Shown here: one piece after another, positions 13,601-23,071 of the stretch | How positions within the stretch are numbered: the first letter of the stretch is position 1 | Layout: each line of letters begins with the position of its first letter | Source of the DNA: Cercis canadensis | Lineage: Eukaryota; Streptophyta; Magnoliopsida; Fabales; Fabaceae | NCBI GenBank assembly: GCA_003255065.1 | Contig: QAOA01000736.1 | Location: forward strand, 117,189-181,188 | DNA length: 64,000 nt | Direction: 5' to 3' | Program-made: the position numbers and the translations under genes | Notes under the pieces: model-generated | The model's database searches: none | What the model was told of the DNA's origin: nothing | The model's input: the letters and a program-made list of their open reading frames with translations, nothing else

Positions 13601-14015
13601 AGAGGAGGTCCTGGCCCACCCAGCAATAGGTGGGTTTATGACCCACAGTGGTTGGAACTCTACGTTGGAGGGTATTATTGAGGGTGTGCCTATGATTTGT
13701 TGGCCATTGATGATTGATCAGATGGTTAATAGTAGGTTTGTGAGTGAGAAATGGAGGGTTGGAGTTGATATGAAGGACACGTGTGATAGGATCACTGTGG
13801 AGAAGATGGTGAGGGATGTGATGGAGAATAAGAGGGAAGAGTTCTTGAGATCAACGGCTGAGATTGCAAGAAAGGCTCGTGAGAGTGTGAATGAAAATGG
13901 TTCCTCTTATGCTAATTTGGAGAAGTTGATCCAAGATATACGATCAATGAGCAACATTGATGAGTGTTGCCAATATAAGGTTTCGCATCAAAATAATAAG
14001 GGCGAACGTATTTGA
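7696..14015 (+). CDS. UDP-glucosyltransferase, UGT709/UGT85 type (UGT gene 2, large intron)
   Basis: Exons 7696-8224 and 13042-14015 join in phase 1 to give an intact 500-aa UGT. His22 (GQGHIKPM) is the catalytic-type His and CIIADGIM holds the Asp partner. The PSPG box starts at Trp360 and ends in DQ, consistent with UDP-glucose. The usual HCGWNS reads HSGWNS here. The C-terminus runs about 16 residues beyond the usual end. The 4,817-bp intron is extraordinary next to gene 1's 132 bp. It holds a SINE copy, an antisense Copia fossil and a haplotype-overlap duplication around a single N. Both splice sites look normal (donor AAG|GTTAGT, acceptor CTGCAG|AT). An in-frame upstream ATG gives 17 extra residues, but the start chosen aligns with gene 3 and with family length. 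It is a tandem duplicate of gene 3, with exon 2 far more similar than exon 1. Confidence 0.85.
8420..8575 (+). repeat. AT-rich dispersed repeat, copy 2 (UGT gene 2 intron)
   Basis: It matches the family block with ACATAATTTTTATATTTTAT, a run of AAACTTAAAAATAATTTAC, then ACATGTCATTTATATATTA. The corresponding position in the gene 3 intron carries copy 3, so it predates the tandem duplication. Confidence 0.5.
8577..8745 (+). repeat. UGT-cluster shared block, copy in gene 2 intron
   Basis: About 165 bp running from TTAACATTAAAATCTACTA through GGAGGACATGCTATCTCATT to ACTTGGAATGTATTTGGAAA. The same order of landmarks is found upstream of UGT gene 1 (about 3980-4110), in the gene 3 intron (about 15910-16075), and partly upstream of gene 3 (about 14528-14565). 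Genes 2 and 3 carry a short internal repeat of CCAAAGGTGTA that gene 1's copy lacks. Confidence 0.65.
9285..9520 (+). mobile_element. tRNA-derived SINE copy in UGT gene 2 intron
   Basis: It contains a degenerate A box (GTAGATTTGGTTTTAAGG), a B-box-like TGTGTTCGAGGC and a tail ending ACTAAAAAAAGAA. It aligns along its length with the SINE at 24038-24247 and with 16870-17120 in the gene 3 intron. The shared position in the two introns shows insertion before the gene duplication. Confidence 0.6.
9540..12518 (-). mobile_element. Broken Ty1/Copia LTR-retrotransposon fossil, antisense in UGT gene 2 intron
   Basis: Read on the minus strand, it has one 236-bp LTR at 12283-12518 (TG...CA ends) followed by a primer-binding site complementary to initiator Met tRNA (TGGTATCAGAGC, 12271-12282). 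Next come a Copia-type gag (about 12240-11780), a gag end and protease region with DTGAS (about 11755-11114), an integrase core (about 10918-10394) and a Ser/Pro-rich linker (10035-9532). It is partial and broken, with several breaks. The host intron's sequence resumes on both sides as in the gene 3 intron, so this insertion is younger than the UGT duplication. Confidence 0.85.
12418..12849 (+). repeat. 215-bp direct repeat around a single N (likely assembly overlap)
   Basis: 12418-12632 and 12634-12849 are the same sequence with only a few differences (for example ACGCGTGAATAAG against ACACGTGACTAAG), separated only by the N at 12633. The copies differ like two alleles. The simplest reading is two contig ends from different haplotypes that were abutted, not merged. 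The repeated stretch includes part of the Copia LTR. Confidence 0.85.
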
Positions 14016-14942
14016 TATTTGTTCATGGCAAAATGACACTATGTTAAGTGATAAAGTGCTGTTTCTTTTTGTGGATACCGAAACAAAACAAGCATGGAAT
14101 CTCGATTTCACTCTGAATATATTCATGTTATTGCCGGAATCTCAATTTAGTAGACGGTGAGCTTAATTTCAGTAGATTTTTCTTTTTGCTAGAAAGTTAT
14201 TTCATTAGATTTGATTCAATGGCCAAAAAGAAATAGATTTACAGAGAACTCTCGTGCATGTGTGTAAGAGAAATTATTGTAGTATACCATGCACACACAC
14301 AATGACACACTTTATTTTTTGGTTGAACACAAATGAAAAAGCTGTAGTTGATTTCATCTTATTAAAAGTATAACAATATAACTAACAATTTTAATGTTTA
14401 TTTCAGTTAGCAAAATCGGAGACAGCCAAGCTATCTAAACTAGAAACATTAGTTTGAAGTTCTTTTAATTCTAAAAATAGAACATAATAATGAAGTTGTT
14501 AAGTGGACACACATCTTGAAGACAAAAACCATTTGGAGGACATGTCGTATATCATTAACTTGGACATGTCGTATATCACATTACTCTCTCAATGTGATAA
14601 ATGTTACATTAAACTTTTTTAATGATATATTTTATTGGTTCAATTTTAAAAAAAAAAATACAAAAAAGTAAACTGAACCAAATTAAATAGACTTGATCCG
14701 TTTGATGGTCAGTTAGAGGTGAAAATAAAATCGAATTGAACTGATTACACCCCTACATGCTAGTGGGACCAAACTGTAACTATTTGAGTACAGTTTGTCA
14801 TTTTTCGTACGTTGAGCTATGTATTCGGATTGAGAATGGTAGGTAAAAATACCGAAAAAGTGCAAACTGTACTTGAACAGTTAAAGCAGGCAACAAAAAT
14901 ACATATATGGAATTTCAGTTCACAAAGAAATCCCAGTGCAAG
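14016..14942. other. Intergenic region between UGT genes 2 and 3
   Basis: The first half (to about 14525) matches the 3' flank of gene 3 almost base for base. The second half includes a short copy of the UGT-cluster shared block near 14528-14565 and, from about 14757, sequence matching the gene 2 upstream region. The break near 14530 marks the edge of the tandem duplication unit. Confidence 0.7.
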
Positions 14943-17900
14943 ATGGACCACTCATCAGTTTCATTTTCACCTCATGTTATGGTATTACCCTTTCCTGGAG
15001 AGGGTCACATCAAACCCATGTTCAACTTAGCCAAGCTTCTTTGCCATGCCGGTTTCACAATCACCTTCATAAACTCTCATAGAAACCACGCTCGTCTCCA
15101 ACGTTTCACAGACTTGGATTCCTTCCACCTTCAATTCCCTCACTTGTACTTTACCTCCATCACTGATGGCTTACCAACGGATCACCCACGTTCTGGCCCA
15201 ACAGTCTTTGATGTCTTCTCTCCTACCTCTAGATCCCTGACTGCTCTAGGGTTCCGAGAAATGTTCCTAAGCATTTGCCGGGAAACGGGACGGTGGCTGC
15301 CGCCATCATGCATCATCGCCGACGGGATCATGTCGTCGTGTGCGGTTGATGTTGCACAAGAGTTTCACGTTTCTCTAATTGCTTTCCGGACGTACAGTGC
15401 TACTTGCACCTGGGTCACTCTTCATATCAGCAAGCTCATTGATGAGGGAGTAATTCCTGTCCAGCAACAAGGTTAGTAGAGTAATTCAAAATTGTGTTTT
15501 AATCATCTAAATCTGTTTCATAGCAATGGTAGCACATGACTTTAATAAGGGACCTATGTTTGGATCAATTAAAGTAAATGTGACCAAAAGATCAACTCAA
15601 AATAGCTTAGTATGTAGTATGTTGCGCAAAAGAAACAAAGACGGAAAATCTTACTACTTTTTTTTATTGGAAATTATACTATATGAATATGACATACTAT
15701 ATTAACATGATAAACATATATAACTTTTATATTTTATTAGATATAAATATAATTTATTTTATTTTTTAAACAATCTTAAAAATAATTTACTTGTACACAT
15801 GTCATTTATATATTGACTATTCTTATATAGTATGTCATACTACATAAATATCTAAAGTATCTAAAAAAAATTTCATTATATATATATATATGTATATGTA
15901 TATGTATGTATTAATTAACATTAAAATCTAATAGTTTTTCAACAAAGCAAATGGGAAAGGTAAGCTGCAACCAAAGGTGTACGCATTACCAACAAAGAAA
16001 CCAAAGGTGTAGGCCATTTGGAGGACATGCTATCTCATTAACTTGGAATGTATTTGGAAACTAAGCCAAGGATCTAAGGGCTGTTTCGTACGCAAAAATT
16101 AAGGGTGTGATTAAAAGTGTTTTGGTTTTTTTGTTTTTAAAAACAGTCATTTCTTGTTCTTGTTCTTGTTCTTGTTTTCTTGTTTTTAAAACAGTTTTGT
16201 GAGAAGAAATTTTTAAAAACAGTTTTCAAAAACAGTTTTACCAAACAAGTTTTTTCGTTTTATTGTTTTAAAAAAAAAAAAAAAAACTGTTTTTAAAAAC
16301 AGATTTCAAACAGGCCCTAATATTCTTATTTCGAGCCACATTCTTAAGAATGTGATGCTTGGAAATTACTATGATTCCTACAAAAGTATGCTGTTATTTT
16401 TTTTTTGAAAAATATTTGTTTTGTTACTAAAATAAGATTGATAAAAAATTTGAAATATATGTTTTTTTTAATACTTTTGAACTTATTGTGAAACCAAAAG
16501 TATCAATTTTTTTTAAGTTAGTTCAATTTAAATTTATGTGGCTAATAATGATAAAATATGTAATAACAGAAATTATATTACTTTTTTTATTGGTACGACA
16601 TAAGAATATGCAAGAGAATTTTTGAAAATATATGATTATTATTTTGGCTAAACATGAACTTTTCTACAAGTTGTGTATAACTTTTCAAAGATACCCTTTA
16701 GCGTAATTTAGTGTGAAAGTATGATAAAATGGAAAACAAAATATATTTTCTTTATAAATTTTTAGCAAATTTGAGAGAGAGAAATTAAAGAAGCAAAAAA
16801 AAAATTTAGAGAGAAAGAAAGAATATTCTTGATAGCACTCTAACCTTAGCAACAATCATGATAATTCTATAACCAATTAAGTTGTAGATCAATTAGTTAT
16901 AAGGCTCTCATCTCAAGAAGATAATTTTATTTTTGAGGTCTCCTATTGATAAAATAGGAGGTTCTCAAAATGTTCTCCCATACAAGATTATAGTTGGTGC
17001 TTCGACAACAGAACCCTCAAAGCAAAGGATGGGTCGTCATAAATTTGGTAAAGTCTGACTCTATCTAAAAGTTTGTGTCAGACTCAAATTTTTGGGTTAC
17101 CAATAAAAATAAAAGAACATTTCTCATATACAAGAGAGGTATGTGATACTTATTTGATATGACAACATGATAATCATTGATGTGAAAATATTTAATAAAA
17201 AAAAGAAAAACATGATAATTCTATAAGTAGTGATACATCAACACTTGTTTTATACACACAATAACATTTTGTTATTGAACTCACTAAAACTTTACCCACT
17301 CTAAACCCATATAAATATTTTCGGTAGGACTCAAAAGTTTTTCTTTTTCCTTTTGAGAGTAGTGAAGACCTGTCACTTCTCTAATTAATTCCATTGACAT
17401 TGATGAGCTTAAACTGCAGATGAGATGGATAAGGTGATCACAAGCATTCCAGGATTGGAAAATTTACTGAGACACAGAGATCTTCCAAGCATTTGCAGAT
17501 TGAACCCTGGAAACACCTTCCTTGATTTCTTCATCAAAGAAACCTCAGCCATGACTCGAGCTTCAGCACTCATACTCAACACCTTTGACGAGCTTGAATC
17601 CCCCATTGTCTCCAAGCTTGCCACTATCTTCCCCAAAATTTACACAATGCCCCTCTCCCCTCTCTGCAATACCCTTATTAATCCATCATCCAACAACGTT
17701 AACCATGGTCGTCTCAGAGAAGAAGACAGAAGCTGCATCACTTGGCTTAATTCTCAGAAACCAAACACGGTCTTATATATTAGCTTTGGGACTGTGGTGG
17801 TTCTGTCACGTGACCAGCTACTGGAGTTTTGGTATGGTTTGGTGAATAGTGGCGTCAAGTTCTTGTGGGTAATTCGCAGGGGCTTGATTGATGGAGAGGA

Positions 17901-18393
17901 AGATCCGGGTCGGAATAACCCGATGGAGCTTGAAACGGGTACTAAGGAGAGAGGGTTCTTGGTGGATTGGGCCCCACAAGAGGAGGTCCTGGCCCACCCA
18001 GCAATAGGTGGGTTTATGACCCACAGTGGTTGGAACTCTACGTTGGAGGGTATTATTGAGGGTGTGCCTATGATTTGTTGGCCGTTGATCACTGATCAGA
18101 TGGTTAATAGTAGGTGTGTGAGTGAACAATGGAGGGTTGGAGTTGACATGAAGGACACGTGTGATAGGATCACTGTGGAGAAGATGGTGAGGGATGTGAT
18201 GGAGAATAAGAGGGAAGAGTTCTTGAGATCAACGGCTGAGATTGCAAGAAAGGCTCGTGAGAGTGTGAATGAAAATGGTTCCTCTTATGCTAATTTGGAG
18301 AAGTTGATCCAAGATATGCGATCAATGAGCAACATTGATGAGTGTTGCCAATACAAGGTTTCGCATCAAAATAATAAGGGCGAACGTATTTGA
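14943..18393 (+). CDS. UDP-glucosyltransferase, UGT709/UGT85 type (UGT gene 3)
   Basis: Exons 14943-15471 and 17420-18393 join in phase 1 (donor AAG|GTTAGT, acceptor CTGCAG|AT; intron 1,948 bp) to give a 500-aa intact UGT, the sister of gene 2. The N-terminal acceptor domain has the GEGHIKPM His and CIIADGIM Asp. The PSPG box starts at Trp360 with HSGWNS and ends in DQ. By eye, exon 1 differs from gene 2 at about 24 of 529 bases, about 19 of them amino-acid changing, while exon 2 differs at about 14 of 970. The intron carries the older SINE, the AT-rich repeat, the UGT-cluster shared block and a Harbinger-type MITE absent from gene 2. An in-frame ATG at 14907 would add 12 residues; the start used aligns with gene 2. 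Probably cytosolic, using UDP-glucose; acceptor unknown. Confidence 0.9.
15670..15875 (+). repeat. AT-rich dispersed repeat, copy 3 (UGT gene 3 intron)
   Basis: The counterpart of the gene 2 intron copy, but more complete, ending TATAGTATGTCATACTACATAAATATCTAAAG-like as in copies 5 and 6. Confidence 0.5.
15910..16075 (+). repeat. UGT-cluster shared block, copy in gene 3 intron
   Basis: Nearly the same as the gene 2 intron block at 8577-8745, including the doubled CCAAAGGTGTA unit, and clearly related to about 3980-4110 upstream of gene 1. Confidence 0.65.
16103..16317. mobile_element. PIF/Harbinger (Tourist-like) MITE in UGT gene 3 intron
   Basis: 215 bp bounded by a TAA target-site duplication (16100-16102 and 16318-16320), with ends GGGTGTGATTAAAAGTGTTTT and, reverse complemented, GGGCCTGTTTGAAATCTG. 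The GGGCCTGTTTG end and TAA/TTA duplication are typical of Tourist elements. The interior has AAAACAG-type inverted tracts and a short CTTGTT repeat. The matching site in the gene 2 intron (near 8780) is empty with a single TAA, so it inserted after the two genes separated. Confidence 0.75.
16870..17120 (+). mobile_element. tRNA-derived SINE copy in UGT gene 3 intron
   Basis: The same insertion as 9285-9520, with A-box-like GTAGATCAATTAG and a diverged B box, ending ACCAATAAAAATAAAAG. It has drifted strongly from its gene 2 counterpart, much more than exon 2 has. Confidence 0.6.
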
Positions 18394-19631
18394 TATTTGT
18401 TCATGGCAAAATGACACTATGTTAAGTGATAAAGTGCTGTTTCTTTTTGTGGATACCGAAACAAAACAAGCATGGAATCTCGATTTCACTCTGAATATAT
18501 TCATGCTATTGCCGGAATCTCAATTTAGTAGATAGTGAGCTTAATTTCAGTAGGTTTTTCTTTTTGCTAGAAAGTTATTTCATTAGATTTGATTCAATGG
18601 CCAAAAAGAAATAGATCTACAGAGAACTCTCATGCATTTGTGTAAGAGAAATTATTGTAGTATATCATGCACACACACAATGACACACTTTATTTTTTGG
18701 TTGAACACAAATGAAAAAGCTGTAGTTGATTTCATCTTATTAAAAGTATAACAATATAACTAACAATTTGAATGTTTATTTCAGTTAGCAAAATCGGAGA
18801 CAGCCACGCTATCTACTCTAGAAACATTAGTTTGAAGTTCTTTTAATTCTAAAAATAGAACATAATAATGAAGTTGTTAAGTGGACACACATCTTAGAGA
18901 CAAAAACGTTCTATGTTTAGCATCTTTCGGATTCAGCCACGGAAACTACCAACCTCTATACCAGAACATGAAAGAAATAGATACAAAACCATAGAAGATA
19001 TTCAAGGCAAAGTAATATTTTTCCCTTTTTAACCTTTGAGGTAGTGGATGTCCCACATGATCATCCCTTAAATTTTTGTCTCCTGATCCATGTCCTATTC
19101 TCATTGTTCAAAATTTTCAAACAGGGTTCAATCATTTTCCATCCGTGAGNATACTTTTTTTAAATATACACAATTTACAAGTTTAATCTATCGATTACGA
19201 TTTCTAATTAAAATTCAAGTTTAATCGACCAAGATAATATAAATAATGCTCAAATAACATCATCAAGAATTCAATATATCCTCAAGCAACAACAATAACA
19301 TAAATAATATTCAAACAAAATTATAAAAATTGTTCTTAAACAATTATAAAAGTCAATAAGAAATCATAATAAGTACAAAAGGCTCCAAGCAACTAAAATA
19401 AGTACAATTTATGAAGTTTTAATGTTGGTTGAAGTTGAACCACTCTCCATATTCTACAAAACCAACAAAAAAAAAAGAAAAAAAATTTAGGTTTGGGGAA
19501 AATAGAACTCAAGGTCGAGGGACTGAGGGAGGAAGGGTCAGGTCAGTGTGTTGGTGATTTAGTGTGGGAAAACCTTAGGCCATAATGACGCCGTTTTGTG
19601 AAGAAATTTTTTTAAAAAAATTTATGTAATG

Positions 19632-19632
<1 letters not shown>

Positions 19633-19679
<47 letters not shown>

Positions 19680-19683
19680 ATAT
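19633..19683. repeat. (TA)n microsatellite
   Basis: About 50 bp of alternating T and A with two short interruptions, followed directly by GC-rich sequence. Confidence 0.9.
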
Positions 19684-19694
19684 TATTTATATAC

Positions 19695-19870
19695 AGTGCG
19701 GGGCGGGGTGGAGCAGGGCATCCCCATCCCCAAACTCGCCCCTATCAAATTATCCATAAAATTACCCATCCCCATCCCCATCCCCATACCCATTTTTCTG
19801 CCCCATACCCATACCCGAACGGGTAAAAAAACCGGGGCCCCATTGGGTCTGGGGCAAATTGCCATCTCTA
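19695..19870. repeat. GC-rich CCCCAT-type low-complexity repeat end
   Basis: GGGGCGGGG followed by repeated CCCATCCCCAT units and ending in TGCCATCTCTA. In plants a TAGRGATGGCAA end with GGGGCGGG runs is common at the edge of dispersed elements. It is embedded in AT-rich DNA, so the base composition shift is abrupt. Confidence 0.5.
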
Positions 19871-20569
19871 CAGAACATGAAAGAAATAGATACAAAACCA
19901 CAGAAGATATTCAAGGCAAAGTAATATTTTTCCCTTTTTAACCTTTGAGGTAGTGGATGTCCCACATGATCATCCCTTAAATTTTTGTCTCCTGATCCAT
20001 GTCCTATTCTCATTGTTCAAAATTTTCAAACAGGGTTCAATCATTTTCCATCCGTGAGAGCATTCTTGCAAACACCCAGATTCCAAAATACAGCCTAATA
20101 ATGTCCTTATCCTTGTCCTGTCATGGTTTGAATAATGGAGTCCCATATTTTTTTATTGATTTTACTATCATGCCATTATTCCCCCTTTGTTCATCTATCT
20201 TAATTTTAACTTCTTTTTTCCACTTTGCTTGAGAACCACATTTGCTAACTGGGGTTATTACCACCACAAGTTTGATTGCCTTTTTGTTTTGTTGTTTTTG
20301 GAAATATTATCAATGATCTAGCCTTATATTATTAGCATATTCTGTTCCTAATCATGTTAACCAAGAAATAATAATGACACCTTCAACTTCTTCTTATGCA
20401 ACAGTAAAAAGTTTTACTTGTCTTGAAGTTAAATACAGAGTAGAAATGAGTTAGATATGTAGGCAGAGTTGGGGACACATTTGTCATTTAAGCAAAAGGA
20501 CATAAACGTAGTTTAGCTGATAAAATCTATCTAAGAGGAAGAGTTATTGAATCCTGATAAATTAAAGGT

Positions 20570-20949
20570 GAGGGTTATGCTAGTACTACTCTCGCTCTTT
20601 TTGGGTGGGGTTTTGAGTAAGATTTAGTAGGACTTACAATATAATTTTAGTGTCGTTGCAAAGATCTTAAAAAATTGAATCACTTAGTATGTGTTAAAAT
20701 ACACAGTTTCTTATAAAATGCAAGAATGATATAATATAAGAAAACGTGCTAAAAAATAAACTTGAAAAAGTTATTTTTTTCATGACACGTTTTTTTTATA
20801 TCGTGTAATTCTTACATTTTATGAGAAACTATGTATTCTAACACATATTAAATGACTCAATTTTTAAAAATCTGTGCAACGACATTAAAATCAATAAGTA
20901 AATTTCACTCAAACCCATCCAATTGAAATAAGAGTAATGATATCCCCTC
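20570..20949. mobile_element. Fold-back MITE with about 150-bp inverted arms
   Basis: The left arm (about 20570-20730) and right arm (about 20775-20949) are imperfect reverse complements: TTTTAGTGTCGTTGCAAAGA on the left matches the complement of CTGTGCAACGACATTAAAA on the right. Outer ends read GAGGGTTAT and, complemented, GAGGGGATAT. It has no coding capacity. Confidence 0.7.
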
Positions 20950-22061
20950 TAAGAAGGTATAGCAGAGTGCTCACCTAAGTCTCATAAATCTCTTGCATAG
21001 TAAACGTTTATTTAGAGAACAAATATCGTCAAGTCATGCGCTATAACTATTGGATCTGTAATTGATAAGACTGAACATATGTATGTATTTCCTCGTCATT
21101 CCATGTTCTGGCCGTGGTTGAATAATATCCCCCAAGAGTAGAAGTAGTAGTACAATGACACAAGTTTTTGCTTATTACTGTGCTTAAACTTGATTAGTAT
21201 CTCTTTAACTAGAAGGCCACAGAAAAAAGTAGATTTTTTATTTCTTCAATGTTGATTGATGACTATTTTAATTAAATCTTTTACAATACATCAAGATTTA
21301 GGGACTATCAAGAACTTACAGGAAAAATATCAATCCACGACCACGAGCTTAAGAGAAAAAAAAGGAACAAGTAATCGGCATATATTATTACCAAAAAAAT
21401 AAAAGGAACAAGTATAAATTTCTATACACGATGGAGACAAATGTAGCTGAATGACTATGCAAGCCATTTCTGATACAAATGCTCTCTTTGACTTAGTTTC
21501 TGGATAGTCTATATTTATCATAACTCTCAAGAGACACTTACACTAAAAACTAAGAATCAGAGGTGAGAAACCCATAAGAGCAATGTTTATAATGGTGAGG
21601 TAAGCTTCCCACCACAACTTGAAAGACAAGAAATATTTTGGTGTCCACAAGCCGAAAAGACAACCGTGAAATCTCAATTTCACTTATTGCCGGTATGTAG
21701 AGAAAATGCAAAAGGCAATTGTTGATTGAGGACTCTCCAAAAAACATTAAGATGTTATATTGAAATTTCCATCTTTATATTTTCTATTAAAGAATCTAGT
21801 TTTAATTATTTAAAGACGAAAAAGATGAAAAACTAAATCTGAATGTAAATTTAAAAGGCAAAAATATAACTTGTAAACTTTTTATTATAAGGGATCAATC
21901 ATGTTACATCAAAAACAAAAAACTAAAACTCATCAACTTATTTTGCAGATCACACCAAAGATAAGATCCTTTTGTAAATTATTAAAAAGTTGCTCACACT
22001 GGCACTAGAAGAAAAGAAAGCAGAATTAAAGTCTGAAACACTGTTAACTATATAATTAAAC

Positions 22062-22496
22062 TCAGCCACTAATCTCAATGGACTTGACCTCAGTCTTCTT
22101 CTCAGGTACCTTCGGAACCGTAACAGTGAGCACACCATTCTCCATGGAAGCCTTCACTTCATCGACCTTGGCATTCTTAGGCAAGAAGAATCTCCTCAAG
22201 AACTTGCCACGCCCTCTCTCAACACGGTGCCACTTTTCGTTCTTGTCCTCTTTCTCTACACTCCTCTCCCCACTAATCTGAAGCACTCTTCCTTCCTCAA
22301 CCTCAACCTTCACCTCATCCTTCTTCAACCCTGGCAAATCCGCTTTGAACACGTGGGCTTCTGGGGTCTCCCTCCAATCCACACGAGCATTAGCAAAGCT
22401 TGAAACTTCGTTGTTGGATCCAAAGGGTGCCCAGATATCAGAGGAGAATGGATCAAAGACACTCCTGTTGCCCAAGAAGCTTGGAATCAAAGACAT
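22062..22496 (-). CDS. Class I small heat-shock protein (sHSP gene A)
   Basis: Intronless, 144 aa, about 16-17 kDa. This cytosolic ATP-independent chaperone forms oligomers and holds unfolding proteins during heat. The N-terminal arm ([24 protein letters not shown]) is the class I signature. The alpha-crystallin domain spans about residues 38-128 ([20 protein letters not shown], then GVLTVTVPK). The C-terminal anchor I-x-I motif is present (SIEISG). It is slightly shorter than typical 17-18 kDa members. The start has a class I N-terminus and sits about 90 bp downstream of a TATA box with heat-shock elements behind it. It lies head to head with sHSP gene B, 3.2 kb apart. Confidence 0.95.
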   Translation of the reverse strand: MSLIPSFLGNRSVFDPFSSDIWAPFGSNNEVSSFANARVDWRETPEAHVFKADLPGLKKDEVKVEVEEGRVLQISGERSVEKEDKNEKWHRVERGRGKFLRRFFLPKNAKVDEVKASMENGVLTVTVPKVPEKKTEVKSIEISG

Positions 22497-22582
22497 TTTC
22501 GAAGAAAACTGTGGAATAGATATGTTTGAATTGAGTTGCTATTATGTGTTTTTTCTTGATGAGTTAAGAGAAGATTGAAGGG

Positions 22583-22592
22583 TTATTTATAG
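22583..22592 (-). promoter_or_regulatory. TATA box of sHSP gene A
   Basis: On the minus strand CTATAAATAA lies about 90 bp upstream of the ATG and 30 bp downstream of a heat-shock element. Confidence 0.8.
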
Positions 22593-22619
22593 TGAAATAA
22601 ATGGGTGTGATCAGATCAT

Positions 22620-22630
22620 GAAGTTTCGAG
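22620..22630 (-). promoter_or_regulatory. Heat-shock element of sHSP gene A
   Basis: GAAGTTTCGAG gives two perfect alternating units (GAA, TTC) plus a partial third, placed just upstream of the TATA box, where heat-shock factor sites sit in plant sHSP promoters. Confidence 0.75.
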
Positions 22631-22790
22631 GTTTATCCTTTCTTTTTTATGTGATTATTTTATTCCCTTCTTTTCAATGTCCATAACCTTCCACCAGCTT
22701 CTGGTGAATCCTCGTGGCTTTGTTTTAAAAAACAATCAATTACATCAACTTTTTCAGTTTCTGTCAAGCATTTGAGAAGGGAAGGGAAGA

Positions 22791-22801
22791 GAAGTTTCTA
22801 G
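22791..22801 (-). promoter_or_regulatory. Second, distal heat-shock element
   Basis: GAAGTTTCTAG repeats the GAAnnTTC core about 170 bp further upstream of sHSP gene A. Confidence 0.55.
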
Positions 22802-23071
22802 TTGGTGTGCTTCTTCTTTTGGGCTTTGGTCTATTTTCTTCAGAGCCCACACAGTAACCAATTTAGTTGCACATAATTTGGGTAGAAAATAAGTAATACA
22901 AAAAATCCATTTTATAAAAAGGTGGACTTTTCGGGGATCAAGCCCACTTTTCAATTGAGCTCACACACACTAATATTCATAATTGGGCTCCTCTGGTTGA
23001 ACAATGGTTGGAAAATGTAGGTTTTATCACTTGTGTTGGTAGTACTAGTACGTAGTACCGTAGGAAAAACA

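Larger units (their letters stand above)
18962..20058 (+). repeat. 188-bp direct repeat flanking a single N plus 720 bp (likely haplotype overlap)
   Basis: 18962-19149 and 19871-20058 are almost identical and both end CCATCCGTGAG. The first stops exactly at the N at 19150. The 720 bp between them would be an insertion present in only one haplotype, or the start of a second contig. Confidence 0.75.
18394..22061. other. Intergenic region between UGT gene 3 and sHSP gene A
   Basis: No gene was recognised. Up to about 18905 it matches the gene 2 3' flank. It then contains a split direct repeat around the N at 19150, a TA microsatellite with a GC-rich low-complexity stretch, and a fold-back MITE at 20570-20949. 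The open frames at 19629-20013 are translations of the low-complexity tract. Confidence 0.7.

Noticed and set aside
7696-14015. UGT gene 2 as a pseudogene because of its disrupted intron
   Set aside because: Both exons are open, in phase, with good splice sites and all key motifs. The fossil lies wholly within the intron.
19629-20013. Open frames with repeated Pro/Ile or Gly/Met
   Set aside because: They are translations of a TA microsatellite and a CCCCAT low-complexity tract, in several frames at once.
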